Source: Chryseolinea lacunae (GTDB taxonomy: Bacteria > Bacteroidota > Bacteroidia > Cytophagales > Cyclobacteriaceae). Taken from it: 64,000 bases of DNA. This document shows positions 18,501-27,548 of the stretch, piece after piece. The DNA lies in contig NZ_JAERRB010000001.1 of NCBI RefSeq assembly GCF_016735595.1, positions 124,001-188,000 of the forward strand, written 5' to 3'. Both the position numbers and the translations under genes were made by a program. Below the pieces are notes generated by a model that saw only the letters and a program-made list of their open reading frames with translations, searched no databases and was not told where the DNA came from. The first letter of the stretch is position 1; each line of letters begins with the position of its first letter.

Positions 18501-19866
18501 CCAAGGCGATGGCCCTTTTTCCATCCAGTGGCCAGACCAGCAAACCACATTGGCTGCTACACAGTTGAGACGAGGCACCTACAACGTGCTCATCACCGAT
18601 GCGCACCAATGCACGGTCGTGCAACCCGTGGAAATAACAGCCCCCGATTCCCTGGGGCTGGTGCTAAAAACAGCGATGCCACCCTCGTGCCAGGGCCGTT
18701 GTGACGGACAGATAATATTAGCCGGTGCCGGGGGAGTTGGATCATACCGCTACAACTGGAATGGTCAATCACTACCCAACCAAACCCAGCTGTGTGCCGG
18801 GCAGTATCCCGTAACGATAAAAGATGGGCACGGCTGCGAATTTACTCAAACATTAACGTTAGCGCAGCCCGAACCCTTGAGCATAAATGTGGTAAACCAA
18901 ACATTGCCCACCTGCAAAGACAAATGCGACGGTGCGTTGCAGATAGAAGGTAAGGGTGGCAACGGCGTATATAGCTATGCTTGGGCTGCTGGAGGAACCA
19001 CAAACACAATCGACAAAATTTGCCCCGGAAGTTATACAGTCACCGTCACAGATCAGAAGCGCTGCACGAGTAGCCACACCGTAACGTTAGACAACGTCCC
19101 CCCCATTCCTGTAGACCTTGGGGGTGGCGTGACTTTGTGCGTAGGCCAGACCTACACCCTTCGCGCAGGCACAAACTGGTCACACATAAATTGGACCAGC
19201 GATGTGGGACTTGCTAGCACAGCGGAGAACATCACAATCAAAGACCCGGGAAGCTACTGGCTTAAAGTAACAGACTCACAGGGTTGCGTTGGTCAGGATA
19301 CTTTTCTATTACAAACATCTTACGATTTGCTGAAGACAACATTCCTGCTGCAGGACGAAGCACAAGTGCGGGACACTGTTACCATGATCGACATATCGTG
19401 GCCATTGCCCGAACAGATTGCGTGGCACTATCCACCAGAGATGAAAGTGCTGCAAGACAAAGGCGATGTTCTCTTTGGTCAATTTGCAACGACGGGCACC
19501 TATGAGATTGGCCTTGATGCCTATCTGGGACAATGCCACGACCAGCTAACAAAAACGATACGGATAATAGACGCAGACGATGAGCAATCAGGAGGCCGTT
19601 TGGGCTATGAGGAATATGTAGTATCGCTCACGATGTATCCCAACCCAAACAGCGGCACTTTCGAAGTGGATGTTACGCTGGCAGAAGTAGCGCCGATTGC
19701 ACTGAGCGTGTGGCATGCTCCGACATGGAGACTATTGGACAAAACCGAGCGCAGCGGCAAGGATTCATACAGGGTTGCGTATCAACTCAAGTTGAGTCCC
19801 GGCACATATATCCTGAGGCTTGATCACAGTCATGGGAAGAAGTATGTCAGGTTTGTAGTTTACTGA
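15523..19866 (+). CDS. SprB-repeat surface protein with T9SS type A sorting domain
   Basis: A 1447-residue protein with signal peptide (MKRIVLMTLVCVATTCSFGQ). About eleven copies of an SprB-like repeat run from roughly residue 330 to 1180, each with C...(D/N)G, a GG.G.Y.Y.W.(T/S)G block, LxxGxY.V.V.D and a following Cys, as in CYGGNNGEIEV or CKDKCDGAL. An Ig-like part follows near 1195-1260. The last ~80 residues, starting at YPNPNSGTFEV and ending in GTYILRLDHSHGKKYVRFVVY-like strands, form a type A T9SS C-terminal sorting domain. SprB repeats are known from gliding adhesins. The gene lies 14 bases after the FN3 gene and is the only member of the block with a sorting signal, so it is the likely surface anchor. 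Confidence 0.9.
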   Translation: MKRIVLMTLVCVATTCSFGQGWVIEFQRPEECGYLAQMSIGLSGNGFSVTEINETSNPPRIKGETWNQGRGKILHVGISFSFGGVSCGTFDFGSGEYEISANEGNCAFSGQVQVRSTNNPANSYYVDFTYWPRLTAKPTVTCSTVTLLTNQCESGPQAWEISDNPAAPFRPLSVTSLTAQDLTNLGFPDPYATFHVRVNDRDRPGRMSEIKSFKLLAPPPTVSVALQTDARCFGQSNASITFNITNSNSAINRFRVICKNLSTGFEFPKENLSSGNNLLDGLTGDSWEFKIINNTRDDIYGACFTTQTRQLNQPDVVAISFNTPGYNGFPIKCSGGSDGETTAIGTGGVGGYKDFSWNTGATSDHLTGLAAGTYTVSLRDANDCPAQGQVTITQPPQLQVSLSPSATYNGYPVSCWNKADGALQANATGGVSNYTYIWSTGSFASAATGLATGNYRVTVTDGNTCTASATIALTAPAPINFTINQLTALACANDQTASLEGRSVVNTIGTVNYQWSSGETSPSIINKGAGNYSLTVSDDQGCSTTKSMTINAPAAYTVSLAPTSNFNGSPIKCHGDNNGELMATVKDPAGTIMSGEYYLWTRDGVKLTEGVTVASIDQLVKGQYKVTITYNRVCQVEALFLLSEPDEITVNAQATTSYNGQPVSCYNATDANIRATAHGGTGSYFYQWDTGANTALLSNVGAGEYTVTVKDANQCESQTAITVANPDAVAASVLSVSDYSGFGISCKGAHDGSITAKGTGGTGHYTYRWSTGQTTASLTNLIAGTYNLMVSDNNGCQGTLQQILTEPALLIASVLDKKNISCYGGNNGEIEVTAQGGAGNYFFSKDNSTNWQTAQTFSMLTPGSYTLTTRDANNCVAATTTSLTQPSEIAITFVNVQQAFCNNPAGAARAVVTGGVGNYTYAWQDDQSTTLDTDDNLSNAKGGIYTLIVRDGNTCEMRSHVAITSTDGATSTYVSTPANCFDSADGTAIITITQGDGPFSIQWPDQQTTLAATQLRRGTYNVLITDAHQCTVVQPVEITAPDSLGLVLKTAMPPSCQGRCDGQIILAGAGGVGSYRYNWNGQSLPNQTQLCAGQYPVTIKDGHGCEFTQTLTLAQPEPLSINVVNQTLPTCKDKCDGALQIEGKGGNGVYSYAWAAGGTTNTIDKICPGSYTVTVTDQKRCTSSHTVTLDNVPPIPVDLGGGVTLCVGQTYTLRAGTNWSHINWTSDVGLASTAENITIKDPGSYWLKVTDSQGCVGQDTFLLQTSYDLLKTTFLLQDEAQVRDTVTMIDISWPLPEQIAWHYPPEMKVLQDKGDVLFGQFATTGTYEIGLDAYLGQCHDQLTKTIRIIDADDEQSGGRLGYEEYVVSLTMYPNPNSGTFEVDVTLAEVAPIALSVWHAPTWRLLDKTERSGKDSYRVAYQLKLSPGTYILRLDHSHGKKYVRFVVY

Positions 19867-19922
19867 CAGAGATGTTTTGTTGTGTGCATCCTGCTAGAAA
19901 AAACGCCGACAAGCCAACGCTC

Positions 19923-21215
19923 TCATAATATTATGTCCTTATCTGCTAACGACACCTTAAGCTCCGGCGTAAGCAGATGTAGAATGATCCAGGCCAGTAA
20001 ATAGGCAGAGCCCGCCACGACAAATAGTGGTCCGTAGGCATGCGTCGATTCCAACAGGAAGCCCGCTGTGGTCGCGCCAAACATTCCGCCGATGGCGCCC
20101 ACCGTGCTGCCAATGCCAACCGCGGAGCCAACGGCATGTCTTGGAAACATGTCGCTGGGCAACGTAAGCAAATTTGCCGACCAAGCCTGATGGGCAAACA
20201 AGGCCAAACCAATCAACGCCACGGCCACCTGCAAATCGTCTGTCTGCGAGGCAAAATATACCGGCGTGACGGTGAATGCCGCCAGCAGCATCGTCACCTT
20301 CCGACTCCGCGCCACCGACCACCCCCGCCGGATCAGGAACGACGACAGCCATCCGCCCACCATACTCCCCACATCAGACATCACATAGATGATCATGATG
20401 GGCACGCCAATCTTGTCGAGTGTGAGGCCAAACTGGCTGTTGAAGAATTTCGGGAGAAAGAAAAAGTAAAACGAAAAAATGGGATCGGACAAAAACTTCG
20501 CCCACGCAAACGCCCACGTCTGTTTGTATTTGAAAAGCTGTCGCCACGGAATGTCGTGTGTGGGCTCTGGTGGATCGCTTTGAATGTAGGCCAACTCTGC
20601 CGCGCTCACCTTAGGATGGACATTCACCGGCCGATAGGTTGCTAGCCAAAACACCAGCCATACAATGCCCGACAACCCCGTGAGCACAAACGCCCACTCC
20701 CACCCGTAGCGAATGGCAATGACCGGCACAACCAGCGGTGCCACGATAGCGCCAATGCTACTGCCCGACAAAAAAATGCCCGTGGCCAGCGACCGCTCTT
20801 TTATGGGAAACCATTCCGCCACCACTTTCACGGCTGCCGGAAAATTGCCTGCCTCGCCCAAACCCAACGCAAAACGCGCCACGCCAAAACCAACGGCCGT
20901 GCGCGCGCCGGCATGCACCACTGCCGCTATGCTCCACACCAACACCGCGAACGCGTAGCCACGCCGGCTCCCGTAGTTGTCCATGATCTTTCCCATGAAC
21001 AGAAAGCCAATGGCATAGGCCACCTGAAAGGCTGTGACGATGAGGCCATAGTGCGAGTCGCTCCAATGCAATTCGGCTTGAAGCTGCGGCGCAAGAATAC
21101 CCAACACTTGCCGATCGATGTAGTTGATGGCGGTGGCGAAGAAGAGCAGGGCGCAGATGCGCCAACGGTAGTAGCCCACGGCGACGCCTGAGTTCAATAG
21201 TTCTGTCTGTGCCAA
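19923..21215 (-). CDS. MFS transporter, hexuronate (ExuT-like) family
   Basis: A 430-residue membrane protein with twelve predicted transmembrane helices. It shows the anion:cation symporter subfamily hallmarks: YIDRQVLGILAPQLQ in helix 1, MGKIMDNYGSRRGYA between helices 2 and 3 and the RFALGLGEAGNFPAA motif in helix 4. That subfamily imports hexuronates such as galacturonate and glucuronate with protons, across the inner membrane. No uronate catabolic genes lie nearby, so the substrate is inferred from family resemblance alone. It points towards the preceding + strand block and has no obvious operon partner. Confidence 0.88.
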   Translation of the reverse strand: MAQTELLNSGVAVGYYRWRICALLFFATAINYIDRQVLGILAPQLQAELHWSDSHYGLIVTAFQVAYAIGFLFMGKIMDNYGSRRGYAFAVLVWSIAAVVHAGARTAVGFGVARFALGLGEAGNFPAAVKVVAEWFPIKERSLATGIFLSGSSIGAIVAPLVVPVIAIRYGWEWAFVLTGLSGIVWLVFWLATYRPVNVHPKVSAAELAYIQSDPPEPTHDIPWRQLFKYKQTWAFAWAKFLSDPIFSFYFFFLPKFFNSQFGLTLDKIGVPIMIIYVMSDVGSMVGGWLSSFLIRRGWSVARSRKVTMLLAAFTVTPVYFASQTDDLQVAVALIGLALFAHQAWSANLLTLPSDMFPRHAVGSAVGIGSTVGAIGGMFGATTAGFLLESTHAYGPLFVVAGSAYLLAWIILHLLTPELKVSLADKDIIL

Positions 21216-21469
21216 TGCCGATCAATAGTAAGAAACTAAGATAGTTTGTTTAATCGAATTTCCGCTGCATACTATTGCCTCTATGCATATGTAAAGTACC
21301 AAACACCATATGATGTTCCTCACCAATGGCGTTTGTCGAAAACCGTTGGCGAGTGACGAACACCCGCTGCATTGATCTAATAATCCGCCATTTTCAGAAG
21401 GGTTTGCGTTACTTCATCACGGCATAGCAAGTGTCTATGATCGCGTGTTAATCCTTAACATTTACAAAT

Positions 21470-21982
21470 ATGAAAAACATTATCGTTTTCGCCGGCTTCG
21501 GTCTGGCGCTGTTTTCGCTTGTGGGTTTCGGGATGCTGTCATCCGATCGTAGCGGCGACATCGACGCATCGGAAGCTGACGCAATCCAGCGCATGATCGT
21601 GCAGGAAACAGCAGCCTACTTCAACCGCGACAGCACCGCCCTCTTCAGTTTCTACGCCGACGACGACATCACACAAAGCACCTGGAACAACGCGGAAGGG
21701 TCGTATGGAACCTATAAGGGGCTTATAAACATCCGAAAAAACTTCTCCGCCTATTTCCGCAAAAATCCTATCCCGCAACCTCAACCCAATATAGAAAGGT
21801 CGCAGTGGCAGTTCAGAAAACTTTCATCCGATTGGATGTGGGTGAACTTCCTTCAGAAAACCGATGGCCCAAAAGGCGAACGTTATACTAACTACGAAAC
21901 GCGTCTGCTCAGGAATGTGAACAATCAATGGAAAATCGTTGTCATGTATTCTCTTGGCGATCATGGCCATCCACATCCGTAA
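21470..21982 (+). CDS. Exported NTF2/SnoaL-like protein
   Basis: A 170-residue protein with an N-terminal hydrophobic segment (FAGFGLALFSLVGFGML), followed by the compact fold typical of SnoaL/NTF2-like proteins: an initial helix pair (EADAIQRMIVQETAAYFNRDSTAL), a YADDD strand, YGTYKGLINIRKNF, and a C-terminal sheet ending WKIVVMYSLGDHGH. Proteins of this shape bind small ligands or act as isomerase-like enzymes, but no catalytic pair can be assigned. It stands alone between a divergent transporter and a hairpin. The start at 21470 is preceded by AT-rich sequence and fits the signal segment. Confidence 0.75.
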   Translation: MKNIIVFAGFGLALFSLVGFGMLSSDRSGDIDASEADAIQRMIVQETAAYFNRDSTALFSFYADDDITQSTWNNAEGSYGTYKGLINIRKNFSAYFRKNPIPQPQPNIERSQWQFRKLSSDWMWVNFLQKTDGPKGERYTNYETRLLRNVNNQWKIVVMYSLGDHGHPHP

Positions 21983-22415
21983 GCGATTGGCATGGTGGCG
22001 GTGCGTTGAGGCAAACACGCACTGACTAAATTCTTTCCTTGCTTAGTGTTGTAAAAAAAGCGGGGCCTCATCATAAATGATGAGGCCCCAACCCGTTTGC
22101 GAAATATCCTAAACCTGCCGTAAAACTAAGCACAGCATTTTTCGCGCACGGAACCTGAATGTTACACTATTGTTAATTTTGGAAAGAAAAAACGCCCCTC
22201 CACACGAGATTCACGAAAAAACGCCTAAAAACCATACATAGCCACGCCGTTGCTTGAGACGGGCTTGATGGCGAGAGATAGGCAATGCGTTGTATGAACC
22301 TGCCGGGAAGGGCACACATCACCAAAAAACTTACTTCGTAAGGTTCCGGAATCCAAAACTTGAATCAGGTAAATATTTATGACGAACATTACTTTCAGAA
22401 ACCAAAACATAAACA
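21983..22415. other. Gene-free stretch with one strong hairpin
   Basis: No reading frame worth calling is present. It contains the perfect hairpin at 22062-22089 and, at 22174-22181, TAATTTTG, which fits the Bacteroidota -7 box TAnnTTTG, though no TTG sits at the right distance upstream. The rest shows no structure that I recognise. Confidence 0.5.
22062..22089. terminator. Perfect 12-bp hairpin, probable terminator
   Basis: GGGGCCTCATCA pairs exactly with TGATGAGGCCCC around a TAAA loop. On the + strand no T-tract follows; on the - strand the stem is followed by seven T after a short CG. It lies 80 bases after the NTF2-like gene and may end its transcript from the + side without a U-tract. 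Confidence 0.55.
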
Positions 22416-23831
22416 ATGAAACACGTTACCGTTGAGATTCATCAAAGTCCCATGCATTTTTACACGCTGCTCGCCGCCGGTCTCCTCTTTCTTAATGCCT
22501 GTAGTGACGACGTGGTGGATGCTGTGACCGAACAAATTCCCGACACCGAAAGCATCTTCACCGTGAAAGCGGGAGGCACCGGTTCGGACTACCCCACCAA
22601 CATCACCGTGGATGCCGATGGCAACACGTACATGACCGGTCAATTTGCCGGAAAAGCATTCTTCGATACAAAAGAGATTCAATCAACCGGCGCAGAAAAT
22701 ATGTTTCTCGCGAAGTTCGACGCCGAAGGCAAAGCCGTGTGGGTGAGCCAGGGTGGCGGCGAAAAACACGACGAAGGTCGCTCCGTGAAAGTTGACGGCG
22801 ACGGCAACGTGTATGTGACCGGCTACTTTCAAGGTTCCGCCACATTTGGCGCCACGGCGTTGCAAACCGCAGGTGACCTCGACATCTTCCTGGCCAAGTA
22901 TAATGCTTCCGGCGATTTGCTGTGGGTGAAGAAAGCCGGTGGCGAAGGCTACGATCGCGGCTATGCCCTCGACCTTGACGCCGACGGCAACGTGTATGTG
23001 GTAGGTCAATTCACAAGACTTGCCTTTTTCGACGCCTCCACCGTAGTGTATGCCGGCGATGTTACCACCGGAACATTCCTGGTGAAGTATAATCCTTCCG
23101 GCGACGTGGTGTTTGCGCGCAGCTCCACCGGCGTAAGCTATAGCGAAGGCAATGCATTGGTGGTATCAGCCGCCGGTGAAAGCTACCTCAGTGGAAGCTT
23201 TACGGAGACCATGAAGTTCGGCACCACCACGCTGGAAGCCCAGGGCAAGCTCGACTTGTTCATTGCAAAATATAACGCCGACGGCACACTGGCGTGGGCA
23301 AAACGCGAGGGCAGCTCAGGCACAGAAGCCAACCGCGGCATGAGCCTCGATGCCTCCGGCAACCTGTATGTGACCGGCTTTTTCGAGGGCACCACCACGC
23401 TGGGCACCACATCGTTCGCGAGTGCTGGTGATCAGGATATTTTCCTTGCCAAATATAATACCTCCGGCGATAACCTGTGGGCCATCAAGGCGGGTGGCCC
23501 CGGCAGAGACCGGAGCTATGCCGTGAACCACGACGCCAACGGAAGTCTTTACCTCACCGGCGACTTCATGGGATCGCTTTCCATTGGCACCAACACCCTT
23601 GTGGCATCGGGCGATGCCGAGATATTCGTGGCCCGCATCAGCGCGGCAGGCGACGTGGCCTGGTCTAAGAAAGCAGGAGGCATTGGCGAAGACGGCGGCT
23701 ACTCAGCCAACGTAGACGCCAACGGCGATGTGTATCTGGGCGCCTACTTTCAGGACGTGGTGTCGTTTGGCGCCACCGAATTGACTTCGTCCGGCGATCA
23801 CGATATCGTGCTGTGGAAATTCAAACAATAG
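22416..23831 (+). CDS. SBBP-repeat beta-propeller lipoprotein
   Basis: Starts at 22416, or at 22452 where MHFYTLLAAGLLFLNAC gives a compact lipoprotein signal with lipobox LNAC. The rest is a regular repeat of about 60 residues: VDADGNVYVTG.F.G...FG...L...G..D.FLAKY(N/D)..G...W.KKAGG. Six copies of the W..(K/R).GG joint plus the initial FTVKAGGTG give about seven units, which suits a seven-bladed propeller. SBBP proteins are surface or periplasmic lipoproteins of unknown function. A perfect intrinsic terminator follows. It is monocistronic. Confidence 0.85.
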   Translation: MKHVTVEIHQSPMHFYTLLAAGLLFLNACSDDVVDAVTEQIPDTESIFTVKAGGTGSDYPTNITVDADGNTYMTGQFAGKAFFDTKEIQSTGAENMFLAKFDAEGKAVWVSQGGGEKHDEGRSVKVDGDGNVYVTGYFQGSATFGATALQTAGDLDIFLAKYNASGDLLWVKKAGGEGYDRGYALDLDADGNVYVVGQFTRLAFFDASTVVYAGDVTTGTFLVKYNPSGDVVFARSSTGVSYSEGNALVVSAAGESYLSGSFTETMKFGTTTLEAQGKLDLFIAKYNADGTLAWAKREGSSGTEANRGMSLDASGNLYVTGFFEGTTTLGTTSFASAGDQDIFLAKYNTSGDNLWAIKAGGPGRDRSYAVNHDANGSLYLTGDFMGSLSIGTNTLVASGDAEIFVARISAAGDVAWSKKAGGIGEDGGYSANVDANGDVYLGAYFQDVVSFGATELTSSGDHDIVLWKFKQ

Positions 23832-23889
23832 CGTAGAACTGGAATGGCCTTTTATTTCAGGAAGGTTGCTCCAAGTTCATATCATTCTT

Positions 23890-23926
23890 AAAAAACGGGC
23901 CCGACAAAATCGGGCCCGTTTTTTTT
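23890..23926 (+). terminator. Intrinsic terminator after SBBP gene
   Basis: A run of A followed by CGGGCCCGA, a CAAAA loop, TCGGGCCCG and eight T. The stem is perfect over 15 pairs when the A and T runs are included. The symmetry means it could also stop transcription from the other side. Confidence 0.92.
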
Positions 23927-23987
23927 CAGCGCTTTTTTGTGGAACCCACTGTAGGAATTTCGCAAGGCCCGCACGTATCTTGTTGCC

Positions 23988-24935
23988 ATGAATTTGAAAG
24001 CACTGACGTTCGGGTTTTTGTTTTGTTTTTATAACGCGCTCGTGGTGGCGCAGGGAGCCTTTCAGGTTGTGCCCCTCGGCGTGAAAGGCGGCGCGGACGA
24101 AAGCAATCTTTCCGCTTATCTAGTAGGCGCGCCAGGCGCAAATGCATTTGTGTGTCTCGATGCGGGCACCGTACGTTCGGGAATTGACAAGGCTATTGCC
24201 ACGGGCGCATTGAAAGGCACAGCATCCACTGTGCTGAAGGAAAACATAAAAGGTTATCTCATTTCTCATCCACACCTCGATCACGTAGCCGGCATGATTC
24301 TCAACTCGCCCGATGACTCGGCAAAACCGTTGTATGGATTGCCCTTTTGTCTCGACGTGATCAAGGAAAAATATTTCAGCTGGAAGAGCTGGGCCAACTT
24401 TGGAAACGAGGGCGAGAAACCCACACTAAACAAATATCGCTACTCACCGCTGGTGCCCCAGCAAGAAACTTCGCTGGAACAAACTACCCTGAGTGTCCAA
24501 GCCTTTGAACTTAGTCACTCCACCCCAGGCCAGAGCACTGCGTTCCTTATCCGGCAAGGCGACAACTACCTGCTCTACCTCGGCGACACCGGTGCCGACA
24601 ACATTGAACAATCGAACAAGCTTGCATCGCTCTGGCAACACATGGGCCCATTGATCAAGACAAAAAAATTGAAAGCCATTTTCATTGAAGTATCGTTTCC
24701 CAACGAACAACCTTCCAAGTTGCTCTTCGGACATTTAACACCCGCGCTGTTGTTTCAGGAATTGTCGGCGCTTGACAAAGCCGCTGATCATTCGATCAAA
24801 GGTCTGCCCGTGGTAGTCACACACATGAAACCAAACGATGATCACGAAGCAAAAATCAAGAGCCAGTTGCAGACGTCGAATTCGCTGGGTGTTAACCTGA
24901 TTTTTCCGGAGCAGGGAAAGGCGATAGCGTTTTAA
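23988..24935 (+). CDS. Class II 3',5'-cyclic-nucleotide phosphodiesterase
   Basis: A 315-residue exported protein: signal peptide MNLKALTFGFLFCFYNALVVAQ, then the metallo-beta-lactamase fold of class II phosphodiesterases. The metal-binding motif SHPHLDHVAGM is complete, and LGDTGAD, a Glu-containing FIEVSFPNEQ segment, FGHLTP and VVTHMKP supply the other family blocks. The family hydrolyses cAMP or cGMP and the signal peptide places this one in the periplasm. It stands alone; no cyclase is in the window. Confidence 0.88.
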   Translation: MNLKALTFGFLFCFYNALVVAQGAFQVVPLGVKGGADESNLSAYLVGAPGANAFVCLDAGTVRSGIDKAIATGALKGTASTVLKENIKGYLISHPHLDHVAGMILNSPDDSAKPLYGLPFCLDVIKEKYFSWKSWANFGNEGEKPTLNKYRYSPLVPQQETSLEQTTLSVQAFELSHSTPGQSTAFLIRQGDNYLLYLGDTGADNIEQSNKLASLWQHMGPLIKTKKLKAIFIEVSFPNEQPSKLLFGHLTPALLFQELSALDKAADHSIKGLPVVVTHMKPNDDHEAKIKSQLQTSNSLGVNLIFPEQGKAIAF

Positions 24936-25318
24936 GTTGTATTTACGCGTCATCAAATTCGTTGACACAGTCAACGGTCATCACAACAACATTCATAAAG
25001 TTGTAGAGAACTTTCCCCAAATCATTTCATCGCGCACACGCTCCTTAAGCGCTACATTTCCCAATACAAGATTTATACTTTCAGTTTTGGCACGTTCGAT
25101 TACTCCATCGTTGTTCAAACTGTGATTTCAAGCGATTCCGGCACTGGCTAACTTTTTGACTCCTGCGATCACGACTCGATGACGGTACCGCTTCACTGGC
25201 GCTTCGCCATCCACACTTTTTGGTCAGCACCCTAAGGCTGCACAGGAGACGGGATGAAGGGATGATTTTTTTGAAAAGGTGACTTGATTCAGTTCAATTT
25301 TTTATTAAACCAAAAAGT
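24936..25318. other. 383-base gene-free stretch upstream of TonB receptor
   Basis: No coding frame stands out. The half near 25200-25270 has several short inverted segments (CACTGGCGCTTCGCCATCC, GGTCAGCACCC..GGCTGC), but I cannot match it to a cobalamin, TPP or SAM riboswitch. A promoter and leader for the receptor gene are expected here; no consensus -7 box was found. Confidence 0.4.
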
Positions 25319-27475
25319 ATGATGAAACACTATGTTTTACCAGTGGCGTTGGCCTTTCTCTGTGCAGATGTTTATGCGCAGGACGCCAAGACCGACTCAG
25401 AAGACATGTATGAACTGTCGTTGGAAGAATTGATGACTATCAACATTGTTTCCGCTTCGAAAAAATCGGAATCAACGTTTGAAGCACCCGTTACGAGTTA
25501 TGTAGTCACCCGTCAGGACATCCTCAACAGCGGGGCCACGTCCATTCCCGATGCGCTGCGCTTAGCGCCCGGCCTTATCGTGCGCGAAATTGCCAATGGC
25601 TCCTATGACGTGTCGATCCGCGGTGGCAAAGACAACCTGCCCTCGCATCAGTTCACCTATCTGAACACGTCGATCCTGGCCATGATCAACGGCCGCCCGG
25701 TGTTTAACTATCTGCAAGGCGGAACGTATTGGGAAAATCTCCCGATCGACATCGCCGACATCGAACAAATTGAAATTGTATACGGACCCAATGCGCCACT
25801 CTACGGTCCCAACGCGGTGGATGGTGTGATCAACATCATCACACGCAAAGGCGCCGGCGACGCAAAAACATATGCCACGGCCACAACACAGTTTGGCAAG
25901 AGCAGTATTTTCTCTGCGCTGGTCGGCACAAAACTTTCAGACAAATGGGAGCTCAGCGTATCGGCCAACAATACCAATCGCAAGCGTGCCGTCACCGAAT
26001 TCTTCGACTCCAATCAGGACGCGTTCATCACCGACCTGAAGCAATCGACCAACCCGGTTTTGGCAACCGATCCGTTCAGCTATTATCCCGATCCCTCGGT
26101 GAGCGCGAAGCGCAGCGGTGCAAACTTCAACTTATACTTCACGCCCACATCCAAAACGGTGTTCACGCTGAACTCCGGCTACAACGACAACCGCACCATT
26201 TCGGGAATCAACGCGGGCTCGACTGTGAACCAGATGAGCAACTCCAGCTTTCACCACCTGTTGAAAGCAGAAGTGAACAACTTCACGTTCCAAACATCCA
26301 TTCTCAGCGGCCGACAAGCACTGGTCGGAAACGTGTCGGAATACAACTATGACTACGTGACGATCGACAACTATCTCGACTACAACCTGAAGGTGAACGA
26401 AAAGCTGAGTCTTCGTCCTGCGTTGAGCTATCAGAACGCAACCATCGACGACAGGAAGTTCACGGTGGATGTGAACAAAACCGGCTTGTTCAACAACAAG
26501 GCCACCATGTATAACTATGCGGCCTCGTTGAAAGCCGACTACTCTCCCATCCCCGCCGTGCGCATCATCGGCGCCGTGCGTGCCGACAAGTTCAAAGCTC
26601 CGGACGATACTTACATTTCGTATCAGGGCATTGTGAACTACAAACTGAACAGCAAGAACATGGCGCGTTTCCTGGCCGGCCGTTCTTATGCCGGATCGTT
26701 TATCAACCAGGCCTATTCCAATTTCTCTGTCAGCGACAACGCCTTTGCCAAAGTGATCGCCATGGGCAACGACGATCTGAAGCTGTTGCAAAACAACATC
26801 CTGGAACTCGGCTACCGTTCGCAGCTGACACGCGCCATCAGCATCGACATTAGTTTGTTCGATCAGCAGTACAGCAATTTTTCTGCGCAACTCACCCGCG
26901 TCACAAAAGAGCCTGTATTTTTCCCCGTGCCACAACAAGGCGAGTTTTCATTGCTCTATCAAAACATCGACCTGAAGTCGCACCAGCAAGGCGCCACCGT
27001 AACGGTGAATATGTTTGTGGGCAAAGTGAACATCCGTCCCTTTGTGACGCTGCAACAAACCAAGCTCACAAACTACAGCCCGTATTACAACGAGTATCAT
27101 CCGATGTTCTATCCTGTCTACAACATCGACAACAAAGCTGATCAGAAAAGTGACTACACGCCGAGCAGCTTTGGAGGTTTGTATGTGAACGTACCCGTGA
27201 GCAAATGGAATTTCAACGTGAGCAGCTACTACTATAGCCACTACAAACTCAACGGCATCAGCAGTGTGAATCAAAGCACCGGCGAGCTCATTGCCCGCGA
27301 CATCGAAAACATCGACGGCAAACTGATCTTCAATGCAAACCTGGGTTATAAGTTCACACCCAACTTCACCGTCTTCGCCAACGGCCGAAACCTCTTCGGT
27401 CAGAATGCGCGCGAATCCTACGGCTCCGATCAAATCGGACGTATGGTGATGATGGGGCTGAACGTGAATTTGTAA
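25319..27475 (+). CDS. TonB-dependent outer-membrane receptor
   Basis: A 718-residue protein with signal peptide ending VYAQ. The TonB box region and plug domain follow (LSLEELMTINIVSASKK, APVTSYVVTRQDILNSGATSIPDALRLAPGL, IEQIEIVYGPNAPLYGPNAVDGVINIITRKG), then a beta-barrel of alternating aromatic strands ending in VMMGLNVNL, with a terminal aromatic-free but hydrophobic strand. It imports an unknown substrate (siderophore, cobalamin or sugar) with energy from TonB. There is no N-terminal carboxypeptidase-like domain, so it is not a SusC protein. No partner gene for a substrate is next to it, and a terminator follows. Confidence 0.92.
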   Translation: MMKHYVLPVALAFLCADVYAQDAKTDSEDMYELSLEELMTINIVSASKKSESTFEAPVTSYVVTRQDILNSGATSIPDALRLAPGLIVREIANGSYDVSIRGGKDNLPSHQFTYLNTSILAMINGRPVFNYLQGGTYWENLPIDIADIEQIEIVYGPNAPLYGPNAVDGVINIITRKGAGDAKTYATATTQFGKSSIFSALVGTKLSDKWELSVSANNTNRKRAVTEFFDSNQDAFITDLKQSTNPVLATDPFSYYPDPSVSAKRSGANFNLYFTPTSKTVFTLNSGYNDNRTISGINAGSTVNQMSNSSFHHLLKAEVNNFTFQTSILSGRQALVGNVSEYNYDYVTIDNYLDYNLKVNEKLSLRPALSYQNATIDDRKFTVDVNKTGLFNNKATMYNYAASLKADYSPIPAVRIIGAVRADKFKAPDDTYISYQGIVNYKLNSKNMARFLAGRSYAGSFINQAYSNFSVSDNAFAKVIAMGNDDLKLLQNNILELGYRSQLTRAISIDISLFDQQYSNFSAQLTRVTKEPVFFPVPQQGEFSLLYQNIDLKSHQQGATVTVNMFVGKVNIRPFVTLQQTKLTNYSPYYNEYHPMFYPVYNIDNKADQKSDYTPSSFGGLYVNVPVSKWNFNVSSYYYSHYKLNGISSVNQSTGELIARDIENIDGKLIFNANLGYKFTPNFTVFANGRNLFGQNARESYGSDQIGRMVMMGLNVNL

Positions 27476-27496
27476 GGACAGACCATCACACCCGAA

Positions 27497-27548
27497 CCCG
27501 GAGCACCGACCTTTTTGTGTCGGGGCTTTGGGGTTTGAGTTTTTTTTG
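27497..27548 (+). terminator. Intrinsic terminator after TonB receptor
   Basis: CCCGGAGCACCGAC pairs with GTCGGGGCTTTGGG with one mismatch and two G-T pairs around a loop rich in T, and an interrupted T-tract with eight consecutive T follows. It starts about 20 bases after the receptor stop. Confidence 0.8.

Noticed and set aside
15523-19866. Possible CRISPR-like or satellite DNA repeats
   Set aside because: The periodicity is at protein level (SprB repeats); the DNA copies are diverged and in frame.
25140-25318. Possible riboswitch before the TonB receptor
   Set aside because: Short inverted segments exist, but no conserved cobalamin, TPP or SAM core could be matched.
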